Shown here: positions 36,913-45,662 of the stretch, piece by piece
How positions within the stretch are numbered: the stretch's first letter is position 1
How the letters are laid out: every line of letters starts with the position of its first letter
Assembly: GCF_020906275.1 (NCBI RefSeq)
Contig: NZ_CP086727.1
Span: 992,001-1,056,000, forward strand
Reading direction: 5' to 3'
Length of the DNA stretch: 64,000 nucleotides
Source: Parasphingorhabdus litoris DSM 22379
Lineage (GTDB): Bacteria > Pseudomonadota > Alphaproteobacteria > Sphingomonadales > Sphingomonadaceae
Notes under the pieces: generated by a model
Databases searched by the model: none
Seen by the model: the letters and a program-made list of their open reading frames with translations, nothing else
What the model was told of the DNA's origin: nothing
Position numbers and translations under genes: made by a program

Positions 36913-36931
36913 AATGCAAATGATTCGCATT
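36913..36931. promoter_or_regulatory. Fur-box-like palindrome before the haem receptor
   Basis: AATGCAAATGATTCGCATT is a 19-bp palindrome broken only at the centre and one symmetric pair. It matches the alphaproteobacterial Fur/Irr-type TGCAAAT-N-ATTTGCA pattern. It lies 33-51 bp upstream of the receptor ATG, where it could cover the promoter. Confidence 0.7.
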
Positions 36932-37160
36932 CGTAACTAGAGATGACCGTCAGAGTCTGTCAATCATGATTTTGAAAATTGTACAGCTCCGTGCTGTGAA
37001 ACCTGTTTGTAAGGCCGCGCCAATGCATTCTTTTCATTCATCACATCTGATGAGAAACTCGCTTGGGCTTCTGCATGATCAGAAGCCGAACAGCGCGCTG
37101 GGTAAAAATTCTCTCAGAGTTTCGCTAGCGCCTTTGGTCTGGCTCGGCTAACGGGCAGAT

Positions 37161-38549
37161 ATGGCTACTGCAGCGCATTCTTTTCGATCCCCCAATCCTT
37201 GGCGCCACGAAGCCTTCGTGACGCTGAAACTTGCGTGGCCGCTTATCCTGTCCAATCTGACCATGGCATTGATTGGCGCGACGGATGTTTTGATGATCGG
37301 CTGGTTGGGTGCGCGCGAATTGGCAGCCGCAACTTTGGGTTTCAATCTTGCCATGAGCTGCGCCATTTTTTGCATGGGACTGGTTACGGCCTCTGCACCG
37401 ATGATGGCGAGTGAAATAGGCCGGATGAGCCACAGCGTACGTGATGTCCGCCGTACCTTTCGGCAAGCAATTTGGTCAGCTGTCACTGTCATCATCCCGT
37501 TCTGGGTGCTGCTCTGGAATACAGAGAGCATATTGATGTATTTTGGCCAGCAACCCGATCTGGCACGCAATGCGGGGCTCTATATCTCCGCTTATATGTG
37601 GTCGATATTGCCGTTTCTATGCTTCATCATATTGCGAAATTTTGTTTCTGCGCTGGAACAACCGGTTTGGGCCCTGATCATTAGCGTGATTGCCGTAATG
37701 GCAAATGCGCTGTTTAACTATGCCCTGATTTTCGGGAAATTTGGTGTGCCGGCTTTCGGTGTCATCGGGGCGGGCATTGGCAGCGTGATGACCAATATGC
37801 TCATGTTTGGTGGCATGGCGCTGGTCGTTGTTTTGCACAAACGCTTTCGTCGCTACCATCTTTTTGGACGCTTTTGGGGGGCCGACTGGCAGCGTTATCG
37901 CGCCTTGTGGAAATTGGGATTGCCGATCGGCGTTACCATGGGACTGGAGGGGTCGGTATTCGGAATCGCGGCGCTGCTTATGGGCTTGATCAATGCTGAG
38001 TCAGTCGCCGCTCATGCAATTGCCCTGCAACTCGCATCGCTGACCTTCATGGTTCCTATGGGATTGGGGCAGGCGGCGACCGTGCGGGTCGGCATTCAAT
38101 ATGGCCGTAAAGATCATGCAGGAATTACGCGCGCCGGTTGGGTCAGCTTCGCTCTCGGGACATCCTTCATGGCGGCGATGGCGCTGGTCTTTGTTCTGGC
38201 ACCCGATTTTCTGATCGCAATTTTCATTGATGCCAATGCGCCGGGCAATGACAAAGTAGCAGCGCTTGCGGTCAGCTTCCTGGCCATTGCCGCCATCTTC
38301 CAGATTGTCGATGGCGCACAGGTTGTTGGAGCTGGAATGCTGCGCGGCTTGCATGATACGACCGTGCCAATGGTTTTCGCACTCATGGGCTATTGGTTCA
38401 TCGGTATTGGTGTCGGGGCGGGCCTTGCCTTTTGGCAGGGCTGGGAAGGCATTGGTGTTTGGACCGGGTTGGCGAGCGGTCTTGGCATTGTTGCTGTGCT
38501 CATGTTGGCGCGTTGGATGATGCGGGAACGGATCGGCTTGCTGCCTTAG
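37161..38549 (+). CDS. MATE family multidrug/metabolite exporter
   Basis: 462 residues with about 12 membrane helices in two homologous halves. The conserved MATE N-terminus LAWPLILSNLTMALIGATDVLMIGWLGA and the second-half GLPIGVTMGLEGSVFG are visible. It exports cationic compounds using Na+ or H+ gradients. It reads away from the haem receptor with a 280-bp gap (36881-37160) in which, besides the Fur-like box, I see no gene. The Shine-Dalgarno is weak (GGGCAG). Substrate unknown. Confidence 0.9.
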   Translation: MATAAHSFRSPNPWRHEAFVTLKLAWPLILSNLTMALIGATDVLMIGWLGARELAAATLGFNLAMSCAIFCMGLVTASAPMMASEIGRMSHSVRDVRRTFRQAIWSAVTVIIPFWVLLWNTESILMYFGQQPDLARNAGLYISAYMWSILPFLCFIILRNFVSALEQPVWALIISVIAVMANALFNYALIFGKFGVPAFGVIGAGIGSVMTNMLMFGGMALVVVLHKRFRRYHLFGRFWGADWQRYRALWKLGLPIGVTMGLEGSVFGIAALLMGLINAESVAAHAIALQLASLTFMVPMGLGQAATVRVGIQYGRKDHAGITRAGWVSFALGTSFMAAMALVFVLAPDFLIAIFIDANAPGNDKVAALAVSFLAIAAIFQIVDGAQVVGAGMLRGLHDTTVPMVFALMGYWFIGIGVGAGLAFWQGWEGIGVWTGLASGLGIVAVLMLARWMMRERIGLLP

Positions 38550-38691
38550 GCCAAGTATGTCTGTGTTGTGCGAACATGGCGCCACCAGCATCAATAGTAA
38601 AAAGCTATGAATGGTGAGCAATCGTTTCGATTGGATCAATCGGGATATCTTTGGCACATATTGTTCAAGCAATTCAACCAAGGAGGCCGTT

Positions 38692-38865
38692 ATGAAAAAC
38701 TATGTCGACGAACTCGTGAGACGCCACCGTCGGTTAAACCGCTTGATCGACAATTGCCGCGCCGCTGGCCGGCAACAGGAAATGCAGCAGCTAAAGCGCA
38801 TTCGTTTGAATATTAAAGACAAGATCGCCGCTGCAAGGCGCGACTTGGTGCCTGTTACCACCTAA
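38692..38865 (+). CDS. YdcH/DUF465 family small protein
   Basis: 57 residues from the ATG at 38692, preceded by a perfect AAGGAGG. It is a basic helical hairpin (RRHRRLNRLIDNCRAAGRQQEMQQLKRIRLNIKDKI), the signature of the DUF465/YdcH family. The longer frame from 38611 lacks a ribosome site. Function of the family is unknown. It is followed by the nested stem-loop at 38877-38941. Confidence 0.85.
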   Translation: MKNYVDELVRRHRRLNRLIDNCRAAGRQQEMQQLKRIRLNIKDKIAAARRDLVPVTT

Positions 38866-38876
38866 CAGGCCAAGCC

Positions 38877-38941
38877 GTTGGGCGATATGTACCGTGTTTC
38901 ACTCCCCGGTCCCCACCGGAAACTAGAGCATATCGCCCAAC
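38877..38941. repeat. Nested stem-loop, 13-bp perfect outer stem
   Basis: GTTGGGCGATATG (38877-38889) pairs perfectly with CATATCGCCCAAC (38929-38941). The 39-nt interior holds a second hairpin, CCGGT-CCCC-ACCGG (38906-38919). There is no T-tract, so it is not a standard terminator. It may be a structured RNA, an mRNA 3' stabiliser or a small mobile palindrome. Confidence 0.6.
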
Positions 38942-38998
38942 ATTCCTCCCCAGACTGATTACGCCGATTATCCCCCTAGAGTTTGTTCAGGATATGCC

Positions 38999-39307
38999 AT
39001 GACCTCTTCCTCTCCCAACCGATCCAGCGCGTCGCAAACAGCGCCAGCCATGCCGTGCCCAGTATGTAATGTCAGTCTGATGATAAGTGAAAGGCAAGGG
39101 GTGGAAATTGATTTTTGCCCGCAATGCCGCGGCGTATGGCTCGACCGCGGCGAAATAGACAAGATTGTTGAAAGGTCACGGCCAGCCGAAATACCGCGAG
39201 CGGAACAGACCTATCGTCCAGACCGCACCATCTACAGCGACAGCTATGATCACCGGCGCTACAAGAAAAAGCGCCGCAAATCCTTCCTGGAAGATTTGTT
39301 CGACTAG
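38999..39307 (+). CDS. TFIIB-type zinc-ribbon protein
   Basis: 102 residues with a zf-TFIIB domain: CPVC near residue 20 and CPQC about 20 residues later, followed by GVWLDRGEIDKI, which is the typical ending of this domain. A basic, Tyr/Arg-rich tail (HRRYKKKRRKSFLEDLFD) follows. AGGA lies 8 bp before the ATG. Small proteins of this kind are common in proteobacteria and have no settled function. It converges on the leftward gene pair with 3 bp between stops. Confidence 0.85.
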   Translation: MTSSSPNRSSASQTAPAMPCPVCNVSLMISERQGVEIDFCPQCRGVWLDRGEIDKIVERSRPAEIPRAEQTYRPDRTIYSDSYDHRRYKKKRRKSFLEDLFD

Positions 39308-39310
39308 TTT

Positions 39311-39775
39311 CTAAAAAGGCACCAGCCCGACAAACTGCTCGGGTTGAAAGCCGTTTTTCAATCTTGCGCCCTGTTTGAGCAGAAAATCATGCCGGACAAT
39401 CTCGGCCTGTTGTTCAATACCGTATTTCTCAAATGGCTTGCCAGGTACGAGATCATAATCGTAACGGCAAAATGGATGGCGGGAGAGCGGTAAAAAAACG
39501 CCTTGCTGATACTGCCAGACATGGACCATTTCATGAATGAAAAGGCCCTGTAGGTTTAGATCGCTCTCACCAAAATTATCCCGGAACAGCCCGCTTTTGG
39601 GGTGAAACCACATGTTGCCATCGGGCGCCATGGTGACTTTCCTGGGCTGGAACGGCCACCATTTGCGATTGAATATCCGCACATCGCGATAATCTATGGC
39701 ATCACCAAACACGGACCGGCATAGATTGATTTCCGCCTCGGAAAGCGGACGGCCTGAATTTGCCCGCGCAGTCAC
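39311..39775 (-). CDS. HExxH-containing putative metallopeptidase, 'vgr-related' type
   Basis: 154 residues starting with a GTG that follows the upstream stop without any spacer (TAAGTG), so translation is probably coupled. The motif LFIHEMVHVWQYQQG contains HExxH, as in zinc metallopeptidases, and a later Glu in YGIEQQAEIVRHDF could be the third ligand. No signal peptide is evident. Sphingomonad homologues are often labelled 'vgr related protein', a name without functional support. Proteolytic activity is inferred from the motif. Confidence 0.72.
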   Translation of the reverse strand: MTARANSGRPLSEAEINLCRSVFGDAIDYRDVRIFNRKWWPFQPRKVTMAPDGNMWFHPKSGLFRDNFGESDLNLQGLFIHEMVHVWQYQQGVFLPLSRHPFCRYDYDLVPGKPFEKYGIEQQAEIVRHDFLLKQGARLKNGFQPEQFVGLVPF

Positions 39776-40273
39776 TTATGATGTGCTGTCTTCAGCTGTA
39801 TCGGATGCGTCGGCATCTGCATCGGCTTTTTCTGGCTTGGCGCCGCCAATCTGTTTGATCACACCATCAACTTGAATCCGGTCATCGTTGGAAAAGATGA
39901 ATATCATCCGCAGGGAGCCACGATGGATTGAACCGCCGCCAACACCCCATATCATGAGATGCTTGCCGCCCGGTTCAAACTTGACTTTTTCGCCTGCGGG
40001 AACGGGCACTTCTTTCAGCGACTGCATTTGGGCCATGCCGTCTTTTTCAACTGTCTCATGCATTTCCATGCGCATCACGTCATCTGCGATCACACTGACC
40101 AGCGACACGTCGTCCGGTCCGCCATGAATAGTCATGTAGCCGGAAGACGGATTACCATCGACCGGGGAAAGATTGATGACAACATCATCGACACGCAGCA
40201 CATCACCCTGGCCACAAGCGCTGAGAAAAATTACCGCAAGGCTAGCAAAAAAAATCGAAAGCTGTTTCTTCAT
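39776..40273 (-). CDS. PCu(A)C-type copper chaperone lipoprotein
   Basis: 165 residues from the ATG at 40273; the frame extends upstream into antisense dnaK and that part is rejected. The signal peptide carries a lipobox (VIFLSAC). The PCuAC copper-binding pattern (H/M-x10-M-x21-H-x-M) fits the MRMEMHETVEKDGMAQM and GGKHLMIWG segments. The family delivers Cu(I) to cytochrome c oxidase in the periplasm. The C-terminus is a low-complexity Ala/Asp/Lys tail. It is coupled to the HExxH gene; no cox genes are in the window. Confidence 0.85.
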   Translation of the reverse strand: MKKQLSIFFASLAVIFLSACGQGDVLRVDDVVINLSPVDGNPSSGYMTIHGGPDDVSLVSVIADDVMRMEMHETVEKDGMAQMQSLKEVPVPAGEKVKFEPGGKHLMIWGVGGGSIHRGSLRMIFIFSNDDRIQVDGVIKQIGGAKPEKADADADASDTAEDSTS

Positions 40274-40352
40274 GACTCGCAGAAAACTCCTGAATTTGGG
40301 GGCAAGAGGACGGTTTCTTAATATGTAGAGCCTCGCGGCGTCTGTGCCAAGA

Positions 40353-40380
40353 CTTGTGCCAAAGAAAATGCCACCTATAT
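40353..40380 (+). promoter_or_regulatory. RpoH (sigma-32)-type heat-shock promoter of dnaK
   Basis: CTTG (40353-40356), 17-bp spacer, CCTATAT (40374-40380) matches the alphaproteobacterial RpoH consensus CTTG-N17/18-CYTATNT at every defined base. It would give a leader of about 85 nt before the dnaK ATG at 40473. Confidence 0.75.
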
Positions 40381-40472
40381 CGCATTCCGAAGCCGTAACG
40401 GTGCCAGACGAAAAGGGCCGGGCGGTTATTTTGCTAATTATAGAAAATATTTGAAATTGAATTGAGGGAAAA

Positions 40473-42419
40473 ATGGCTAAAGTTATCGGTATTGATTTGG
40501 GCACCACCAACAGCTGTGTTGCCGTTATGGACGGCGGCAAGCCGAAAGTTATTGAAAATGCAGAAGGTGCGCGGACAACACCATCGGTTGTCGCCTTTGC
40601 AAAAGATGGCGAACGACTGATCGGACAACCTGCCAAGCGCCAGGCGGTCACCAATCCGGAAAGCACCATCTTTGCGGTGAAACGCCTTATCGGTCGCCGC
40701 TTCGATGATCCGATGACCAAGAAAGACATGGAACTGGTCCCTTATGAAATTGTCAAAGGCTCCAATGGCGATGCCTGGGTGAAAGCTGGCGGCGAAGATT
40801 ATTCTCCAGCCCAGATTTCTGCCTTCACCTTGCAGAAGATGAAAGAAACTGCTGAGAGCTATCTTGGCGAAACCGTTCAGCAGGCGGTTATCACAGTTCC
40901 TGCCTATTTTAACGACGCCCAACGTCAAGCAACCAAAGATGCCGGTAAAATTGCCGGTCTCGAAGTTCTTCGCATCATCAACGAGCCGACCGCTGCGGCA
41001 CTGGCCTATGGTCTGGAGAAAAATGACGGCAAAACCATCGCTGTTTATGACCTTGGTGGCGGTACTTTCGACATCTCGATCCTTGAAATTGGTGACGGCG
41101 TTTTTGAAGTGAAGTCTACCAATGGTGATACATTCCTTGGCGGTGAAGATTTTGATGCCAAGCTGGTTGAGTTTCTCGCTGATGATTTTCAGAAAGCCGA
41201 AAGCATTGACCTGACCAAGGACAAGCTGGCTCTGCAACGTTTGAAAGAAGCAGCGGAAAAAGCGAAGATCGAACTGTCTTCCGCGCAGACCACAGAGGTC
41301 AATCTGCCATTTATCACGGCCGATCAAAATGGTCCGAAGCATCTGGTGAAAAGCATCAGCCGCTCCGATTTGGAGAAGCTGGTGGGCGATCTGATCAAAC
41401 GGACGCTCGATCCTTGTAAGAAGGCATTGAAAGACGCTGGCATCAGCGCATCAGAAATTGACGATGTCGTTATGGTTGGCGGTATGACCCGCATGCCCAA
41501 AGTTCGTGAAACCGTGCAGGAATTTTTCGGTAAAGAGCCGCATACCGGTGTGAACCCTGACGAAGTTGTTGCCATGGGCGCTGCCATTCAGGCCGGCGTT
41601 TTGCAGGGTGATGTCAAAGACGTGCTTCTGCTCGACGTGACACCATTGTCACTGGGTATCGAAACGCTTGGCGGTGTCTTCACACGCATGATTGATCGCA
41701 ACACGACGATCCCGACGAAAAAATCGCAGGTTTACTCAACGGCTGATGACAATCAGGGCGCCGTGACCATTCGCGTATTCCAGGGTGAGCGTGAAATGGC
41801 GGCGGATAACAAGATGCTCGGTCAGTTTGATCTGGTCGGCATCCCCCCAGCACCACGTGGTGTTCCGCAAATTGACGTGACTTTTGACATTGACGCCAAT
41901 GGTATTGTGAACGTCTCTGCGAAAGACAAGGGCACCGGCAAAGAACAGCAAATCAAGATCCAGGCTTCTGGTGGTCTGAGCGATAGTGATATCGATCAGA
42001 TGGTTGAAGATGCCGAGAAATTTGCTGAAGAAGACAAGAAACGGCGTGAAGAGGCGGAAGCCAAAAATAATGCGGAAAGCCTTGTCCACACGACCGAGAA
42101 GCAATTGTCCGAACATGGTGACAAAGTTGATGCGGACCTGAAAGGTCAGATTGAAACGGCTGTTGCCGAGACCAAGGAAGCCATTGAAAGTGGTGACCCG
42201 GAAGCGATGAAGACCAAGTCAGAAGCGCTGGCGCAGGTTTCCATGCAAATGGGTCAGAAAATCTACGAAGCGGAGCAAGCTGCTGGCGGTGATGCTGCAG
42301 ATGCAGCGGCAGCCGACGCAGCAGCCAAGGCAGATGACGATGTTGTAGATGCTGAGTTTTCTGAAGTAGATGACAGCGACGACGCTGATTCTGACGCAAA
42401 AGAAAAAGCCGCTGAGTAA
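40473..42419 (+). CDS. dnaK: Chaperone protein DnaK (Hsp70)
   Basis: 648 residues, standard length. The three Hsp70 signatures are present: IDLGTTNS near the N-terminus, [16 protein letters not shown] and [14 protein letters not shown] substrate-binding domain follows, with an Ala/Asp-rich lid tail ending in [14 protein letters not shown], the usual alphaproteobacterial C-terminus. GAGGG precedes the ATG. It folds proteins together with DnaJ and GrpE; dnaJ follows after 112 bp, but grpE is not in the window. Transcription from the RpoH-type promoter at 40353 is expected. Confidence 0.98.
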   Translation: MAKVIGIDLGTTNSCVAVMDGGKPKVIENAEGARTTPSVVAFAKDGERLIGQPAKRQAVTNPESTIFAVKRLIGRRFDDPMTKKDMELVPYEIVKGSNGDAWVKAGGEDYSPAQISAFTLQKMKETAESYLGETVQQAVITVPAYFNDAQRQATKDAGKIAGLEVLRIINEPTAAALAYGLEKNDGKTIAVYDLGGGTFDISILEIGDGVFEVKSTNGDTFLGGEDFDAKLVEFLADDFQKAESIDLTKDKLALQRLKEAAEKAKIELSSAQTTEVNLPFITADQNGPKHLVKSISRSDLEKLVGDLIKRTLDPCKKALKDAGISASEIDDVVMVGGMTRMPKVRETVQEFFGKEPHTGVNPDEVVAMGAAIQAGVLQGDVKDVLLLDVTPLSLGIETLGGVFTRMIDRNTTIPTKKSQVYSTADDNQGAVTIRVFQGEREMAADNKMLGQFDLVGIPPAPRGVPQIDVTFDIDANGIVNVSAKDKGTGKEQQIKIQASGGLSDSDIDQMVEDAEKFAEEDKKRREEAEAKNNAESLVHTTEKQLSEHGDKVDADLKGQIETAVAETKEAIESGDPEAMKTKSEALAQVSMQMGQKIYEAEQAAGGDAADAAAADAAAKADDDVVDAEFSEVDDSDDADSDAKEKAAE

Positions 42420-42433
42420 GTAAAATTTACCCG

Positions 42434-42472
42434 CTGGCACTCTCCTTGAAACAATTGCTGGGAGAGTGCCAG
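42434..42472 (+). promoter_or_regulatory. dnaK-dnaJ intergenic stem-loop with CIRCE-like half sites
   Basis: CTGGCACTCTCC (42434-42445) and GGAGAGTGCCAG (42461-42472) form a perfect 12-bp stem with a 15-nt loop. The inner GCACTC and GAGTGC are the half sites of the CIRCE element, but here they are 21 bp apart, not 9. It is more likely an mRNA processing or attenuation structure that sets the DnaK:DnaJ ratio. Confidence 0.6.
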
Positions 42473-42531
42473 AGGCTTCGGCGGGCAAGGTCTGGGCGAA
42501 GTATGAGTATGGCTTCGGGGGAAGCAAAGTA

Positions 42532-43683
42532 ATGGCAACCGAAATGGACTATTATCAGCAGCTTGAGGTCGATCGCAGCTGCGATGGCGCAACGCTGAAA
42601 TCATCATATCGCAAACTGGCGATGAAATATCATCCGGACAAAAATCCTGGTGATGCTGCTGCTGAAGCGAAATTCAAGTCGATCAGCGAGGCTTATGATG
42701 TCCTGAAGGATCCTCAAAAGCGTGCAGCCTATGACCAATATGGTCATGCAGCTTTCACCAACGGTGGCGGCAACAATGCTGGCGGTGGCGGTTTTGCCGG
42801 CGCTGCATTTAATGACATAGGCGATATTTTCGAGACGATTTTTGGTGGCGGCGGTGGTGGCGGTTTTGGCGGTCAACAGCAGCAACGTGGTCCCGCACGC
42901 GGCGCGGACTTGCGTTACGATATGGAAATTTCTCTGGAAGACGCCTTTCACGGCAAACAGACAGAGATTGAGATAGACGTTTCAGTCGGCTGTGATGAAT
43001 GTGATGGATCGGGCGCAGAGCCTGGGACAGGCGTTAAAACCTGCCCGACCTGTCACGGCCATGGTAAGGTCCGCGCACAACAAGGCTTTTTCGTTGTGGA
43101 ACGGACATGCGCAAGCTGTCAGGGACGCGGCGAAGTGATCGAAAGCCCTTGCCATGTTTGCCTTGGCGAAGGCCGGGTTGATAAACCGCAGGTGCTGGAA
43201 GTGGAAATTCCTGCTGGCGTCGATAGCGGCACGCGCATTCGGCTATCGGGCAAAGGCGAGGCGGGCGCACGCGGTGCGCCTCCCGGGGATCTCTATATTT
43301 TCATCCATTTGGCGCGCCATAATATTTTTGAGCGTGAAGGGACAACCCTGTTCACGCGCGCACCGATCAGTTTTTCGGTAGCTGCGCTGGGCGGTGAGAT
43401 TGTGATTCCGGGCCTGGATGGCGCCAAGCATGAAATTCGTATTCCGGCAGGCATTCAGTCTGGAAAGCAAATCCGTCAGCGCGGCGCTGGCATGCCCGTA
43501 TTGCGGGGACGTGGCCATGGCGACATGGTGGTGCAGATCGATGTCGAGACACCGACCAAGCTCTCGTCCCGGCAAAAGGAATTGCTCCGAGAGTTTCAGG
43601 AGACTGAAACCGGAGATGAAAGCCCGCAATCCAGCGGCTTCTTTTCCAAGATCAAAGAAGCATGGGACGGTTTAGCCGAGTAG
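42532..43683 (+). CDS. dnaJ: Chaperone protein DnaJ (Hsp40)
   Basis: 383 residues from the ATG at 42532 (GGGGGAAG upstream); the frame is open from 42466 but that lies in the intergenic stem. J domain with HPD in MKYHPDKNPGD, a Gly/Phe-rich linker, and a zinc domain with four CxxCxGxG-type repeats (CDECDGSG, CPTCHGHG, CASCQGRG, CHVCLGEG). The C-terminal substrate domain is complete. It stimulates DnaK ATPase and delivers substrates. Confidence 0.97.
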   Translation: MATEMDYYQQLEVDRSCDGATLKSSYRKLAMKYHPDKNPGDAAAEAKFKSISEAYDVLKDPQKRAAYDQYGHAAFTNGGGNNAGGGGFAGAAFNDIGDIFETIFGGGGGGGFGGQQQQRGPARGADLRYDMEISLEDAFHGKQTEIEIDVSVGCDECDGSGAEPGTGVKTCPTCHGHGKVRAQQGFFVVERTCASCQGRGEVIESPCHVCLGEGRVDKPQVLEVEIPAGVDSGTRIRLSGKGEAGARGAPPGDLYIFIHLARHNIFEREGTTLFTRAPISFSVAALGGEIVIPGLDGAKHEIRIPAGIQSGKQIRQRGAGMPVLRGRGHGDMVVQIDVETPTKLSSRQKELLREFQETETGDESPQSSGFFSKIKEAWDGLAE

Positions 43684-43696
43684 GGCGCATTGATTC

Positions 43697-44980
43697 GTGA
43701 GCTATAGCAAAGCGGATCAAATTTTGCGCGATGATGCGATTGCTGCCTATCAATCTGGTAGGCACGATGCTTTGCACCTTCTTAAAGAAGCACGATCCCG
43801 ACTGCCTTTTGATGGTGGTTTATTGATTAGCGAAGCCGGGGCTTTACTGGCTGACAATGATCCAAAGGCACTGCATCAACTAACCGCTGTTTTGGACCAA
43901 GCACCCGACTGGGTGGATGGGCAAAGTGCATTAGCCCGATATCGGTTTGAATATAGTGATCCCGACTATCTGAACCAACTTGAAAAAGCCCTCGCGGTGC
44001 TTCCCTACAAAAGTGCGCTCTGGCGCTTATACATGCAGTTCCTGACCGATGGTAATGAACCCTTAAGGGCGGCAGATATCGCGCGCATGCTTCGACAAAA
44101 AGGAGCGCCAGCGAATGATCTTGCTCTGCTAGAGGCCCGTTATGCCGGCTTGGCTGGACATCATGATCGGGCAGATAGACTTTTTCAGCAGCTTCCGAAT
44201 GATTGGCCAGCCAAGATATTGGATGAAGCGCGTCACCGTTTGCGGCAAGCTGATGGCGAAGCTGCCGACCATCTTTTGTCGATACCAAGGAAACGTGAAC
44301 CTGATTCTGTCGTTATCTGGGCGTTGACCGAAATCTGCTGGCGATTGATGGAAGATCCGCGCCATTCTTGGTTATTGCCAGAAAAGCTTCTGCCGATTCA
44401 GATAGATCTACGTTTGGATAGTAAAGAACTCGAGACATTGACCAAATTATTGCCGAATTTCCACTACAGCCGGTCGAGGCCTTTGAACCAAAGCGTTCGT
44501 AGCGGAACGCAAACGCGCGGAAACTTGTTCCTGCGGCAGGATACCGAGATTTTGAAACTCAAGAAACTATTCTTGTCTGCGATCCGAGGCTATCAGTCGG
44601 CTTGGCCAGAAATCGATCCAGAGCATCCCACGTTACGCTATCGCAACACAGAGATTGGACTTGTCGCTGGCTGGTCTATCCTAGTTGGCCCACTTGGTCA
44701 TCATGTTAGCCATGTGCACGACGGTGGATTGATCAGTTCCGCCTGTCATATCGCGGTTCCCGAACCCAATGGTGACAATCTAGAGCAGGGAATTTTGGAA
44801 CTTGGCCGCCCGCCAAAAGATATACCACTAGACTTGATGCCATTGCGGCAGTTTACAGCAAAGGTTGGGCATCTGGTTCTATTTCCCAGCTTTCTTTATC
44901 ACGGCACTAGGCCAATTGAACATGGCGAGCGGTTGACCATTGCCTTTGATGCAGCGGCGGACAGAGATATTCACATTTAG
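43697..44980 (+). CDS. TPR-like protein with C-terminal 2OG-Fe(II) oxygenase-type domain
   Basis: 427 residues from a GTG at 43697, 13 bp after the dnaJ stop. The first 200 residues are helical repeats resembling tetratricopeptides. The last 190 match the putative 2OG-Fe(II) oxygenase family PF13759-like pattern: iron ligands H and D in HVHDGGLISSACHIAVP, a later His in FPSFLYHGTRPIEHGERLTIAFD, and the Arg for 2-oxoglutarate. It may hydroxylate a protein or peptide. The link to dnaKJ is positional only. Iron-binding assignment is from motif reading. Confidence 0.75.
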   Translation: MSYSKADQILRDDAIAAYQSGRHDALHLLKEARSRLPFDGGLLISEAGALLADNDPKALHQLTAVLDQAPDWVDGQSALARYRFEYSDPDYLNQLEKALAVLPYKSALWRLYMQFLTDGNEPLRAADIARMLRQKGAPANDLALLEARYAGLAGHHDRADRLFQQLPNDWPAKILDEARHRLRQADGEAADHLLSIPRKREPDSVVIWALTEICWRLMEDPRHSWLLPEKLLPIQIDLRLDSKELETLTKLLPNFHYSRSRPLNQSVRSGTQTRGNLFLRQDTEILKLKKLFLSAIRGYQSAWPEIDPEHPTLRYRNTEIGLVAGWSILVGPLGHHVSHVHDGGLISSACHIAVPEPNGDNLEQGILELGRPPKDIPLDLMPLRQFTAKVGHLVLFPSFLYHGTRPIEHGERLTIAFDAAADRDIHI

Positions 44981-45081
44981 GTTACAAGATCGCAGGTCAG
45001 TTGAAAAAGCGCTTATTGCGATGGCCAGTTGCCTGTATCCTGAGATGAAGCTATATTTGCTTCGTACTTTGGGGAGCACAG

Positions 45082-45597
45082 TTGGACCAATTTGAACTAG
45101 AATCGGCGCGAGTCGCAAAATTGACTGCCAAGCAGCGTGAATGTTTGCACCTGGTGGTGCTCCGCAAATCTTCAAAAGAAATCGCACGGATTCTAGACAT
45201 ATCCAAGCCGGCAGTGGACCAAAGGCTGGATAGCGCCCGGCGCACGCTGGATGTAGCGACGCGGGACGAGGCAGCGATCATCTTTGCCCGTGCCACTGGC
45301 GACTATGATCGGATCATATATGATCCGGCCTATCTTCCCAATTCACCCGAATCCGGCGCAAAAGCTTCTCAGGGCGATCAACCACAATCGTTCATGCTAG
45401 AAGAAGTGACCGTACCATATGACTTCAACTCCAGGCATGAAGCTGACCAATGGTTGAAAGCCCTGAAGGAACCGAGTGGTGATCTGGGTACCGTTCAAAG
45501 ACTGGCCATAATCGTCGGCATGACGATAGGTATATTGGCAATTGTTTTGATCGGCCTGGCAGTCTCTCAGTCTCTTTCAGGTCTGCTAGGCTCGTAA
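45082..45597 (+). CDS. Membrane-anchored LuxR-type helix-turn-helix protein
   Basis: 171 residues from a TTG with GGGGAG upstream. The N-terminus has a LuxR-type HTH: LTAKQRECLHLVVLRKSSKEIARILDISKPAVDQRLDSA (residues about 14-52). A linker of about 80 residues follows, then a C-terminal transmembrane helix (AIIVGMTIGILAIVLIGLAV) near residues 143-163. There is no receiver or ligand-binding domain. It therefore looks like a membrane-tethered DNA-binding protein whose signal is unknown. It precedes several small genes reading the same way. Confidence 0.8.
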   Translation: MDQFELESARVAKLTAKQRECLHLVVLRKSSKEIARILDISKPAVDQRLDSARRTLDVATRDEAAIIFARATGDYDRIIYDPAYLPNSPESGAKASQGDQPQSFMLEEVTVPYDFNSRHEADQWLKALKEPSGDLGTVQRLAIIVGMTIGILAIVLIGLAVSQSLSGLLGS

Positions 45598-45662
45598 AGC
45601 CAAGGCCAGGCCTACCTGAAATAATATTTTTTTGAATTCGCGTTTCGCGGAAAGGGAAGTCT

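Noticed and set aside
40274..40729. N-terminal extension of the PCuAC gene
   Set aside because: It overlaps dnaK antisense and the signal peptide with lipobox starts at 40273.
40434..41342. Long minus-strand open frame across dnaK
   Set aside because: It is antisense to a strongly conserved gene in a codon-biased region and has no ribosome site.
42434..42472. True CIRCE operator at dnaK-dnaJ
   Set aside because: Half sites are 21 bp apart instead of 9 and it lies between, not before, the chaperone genes.
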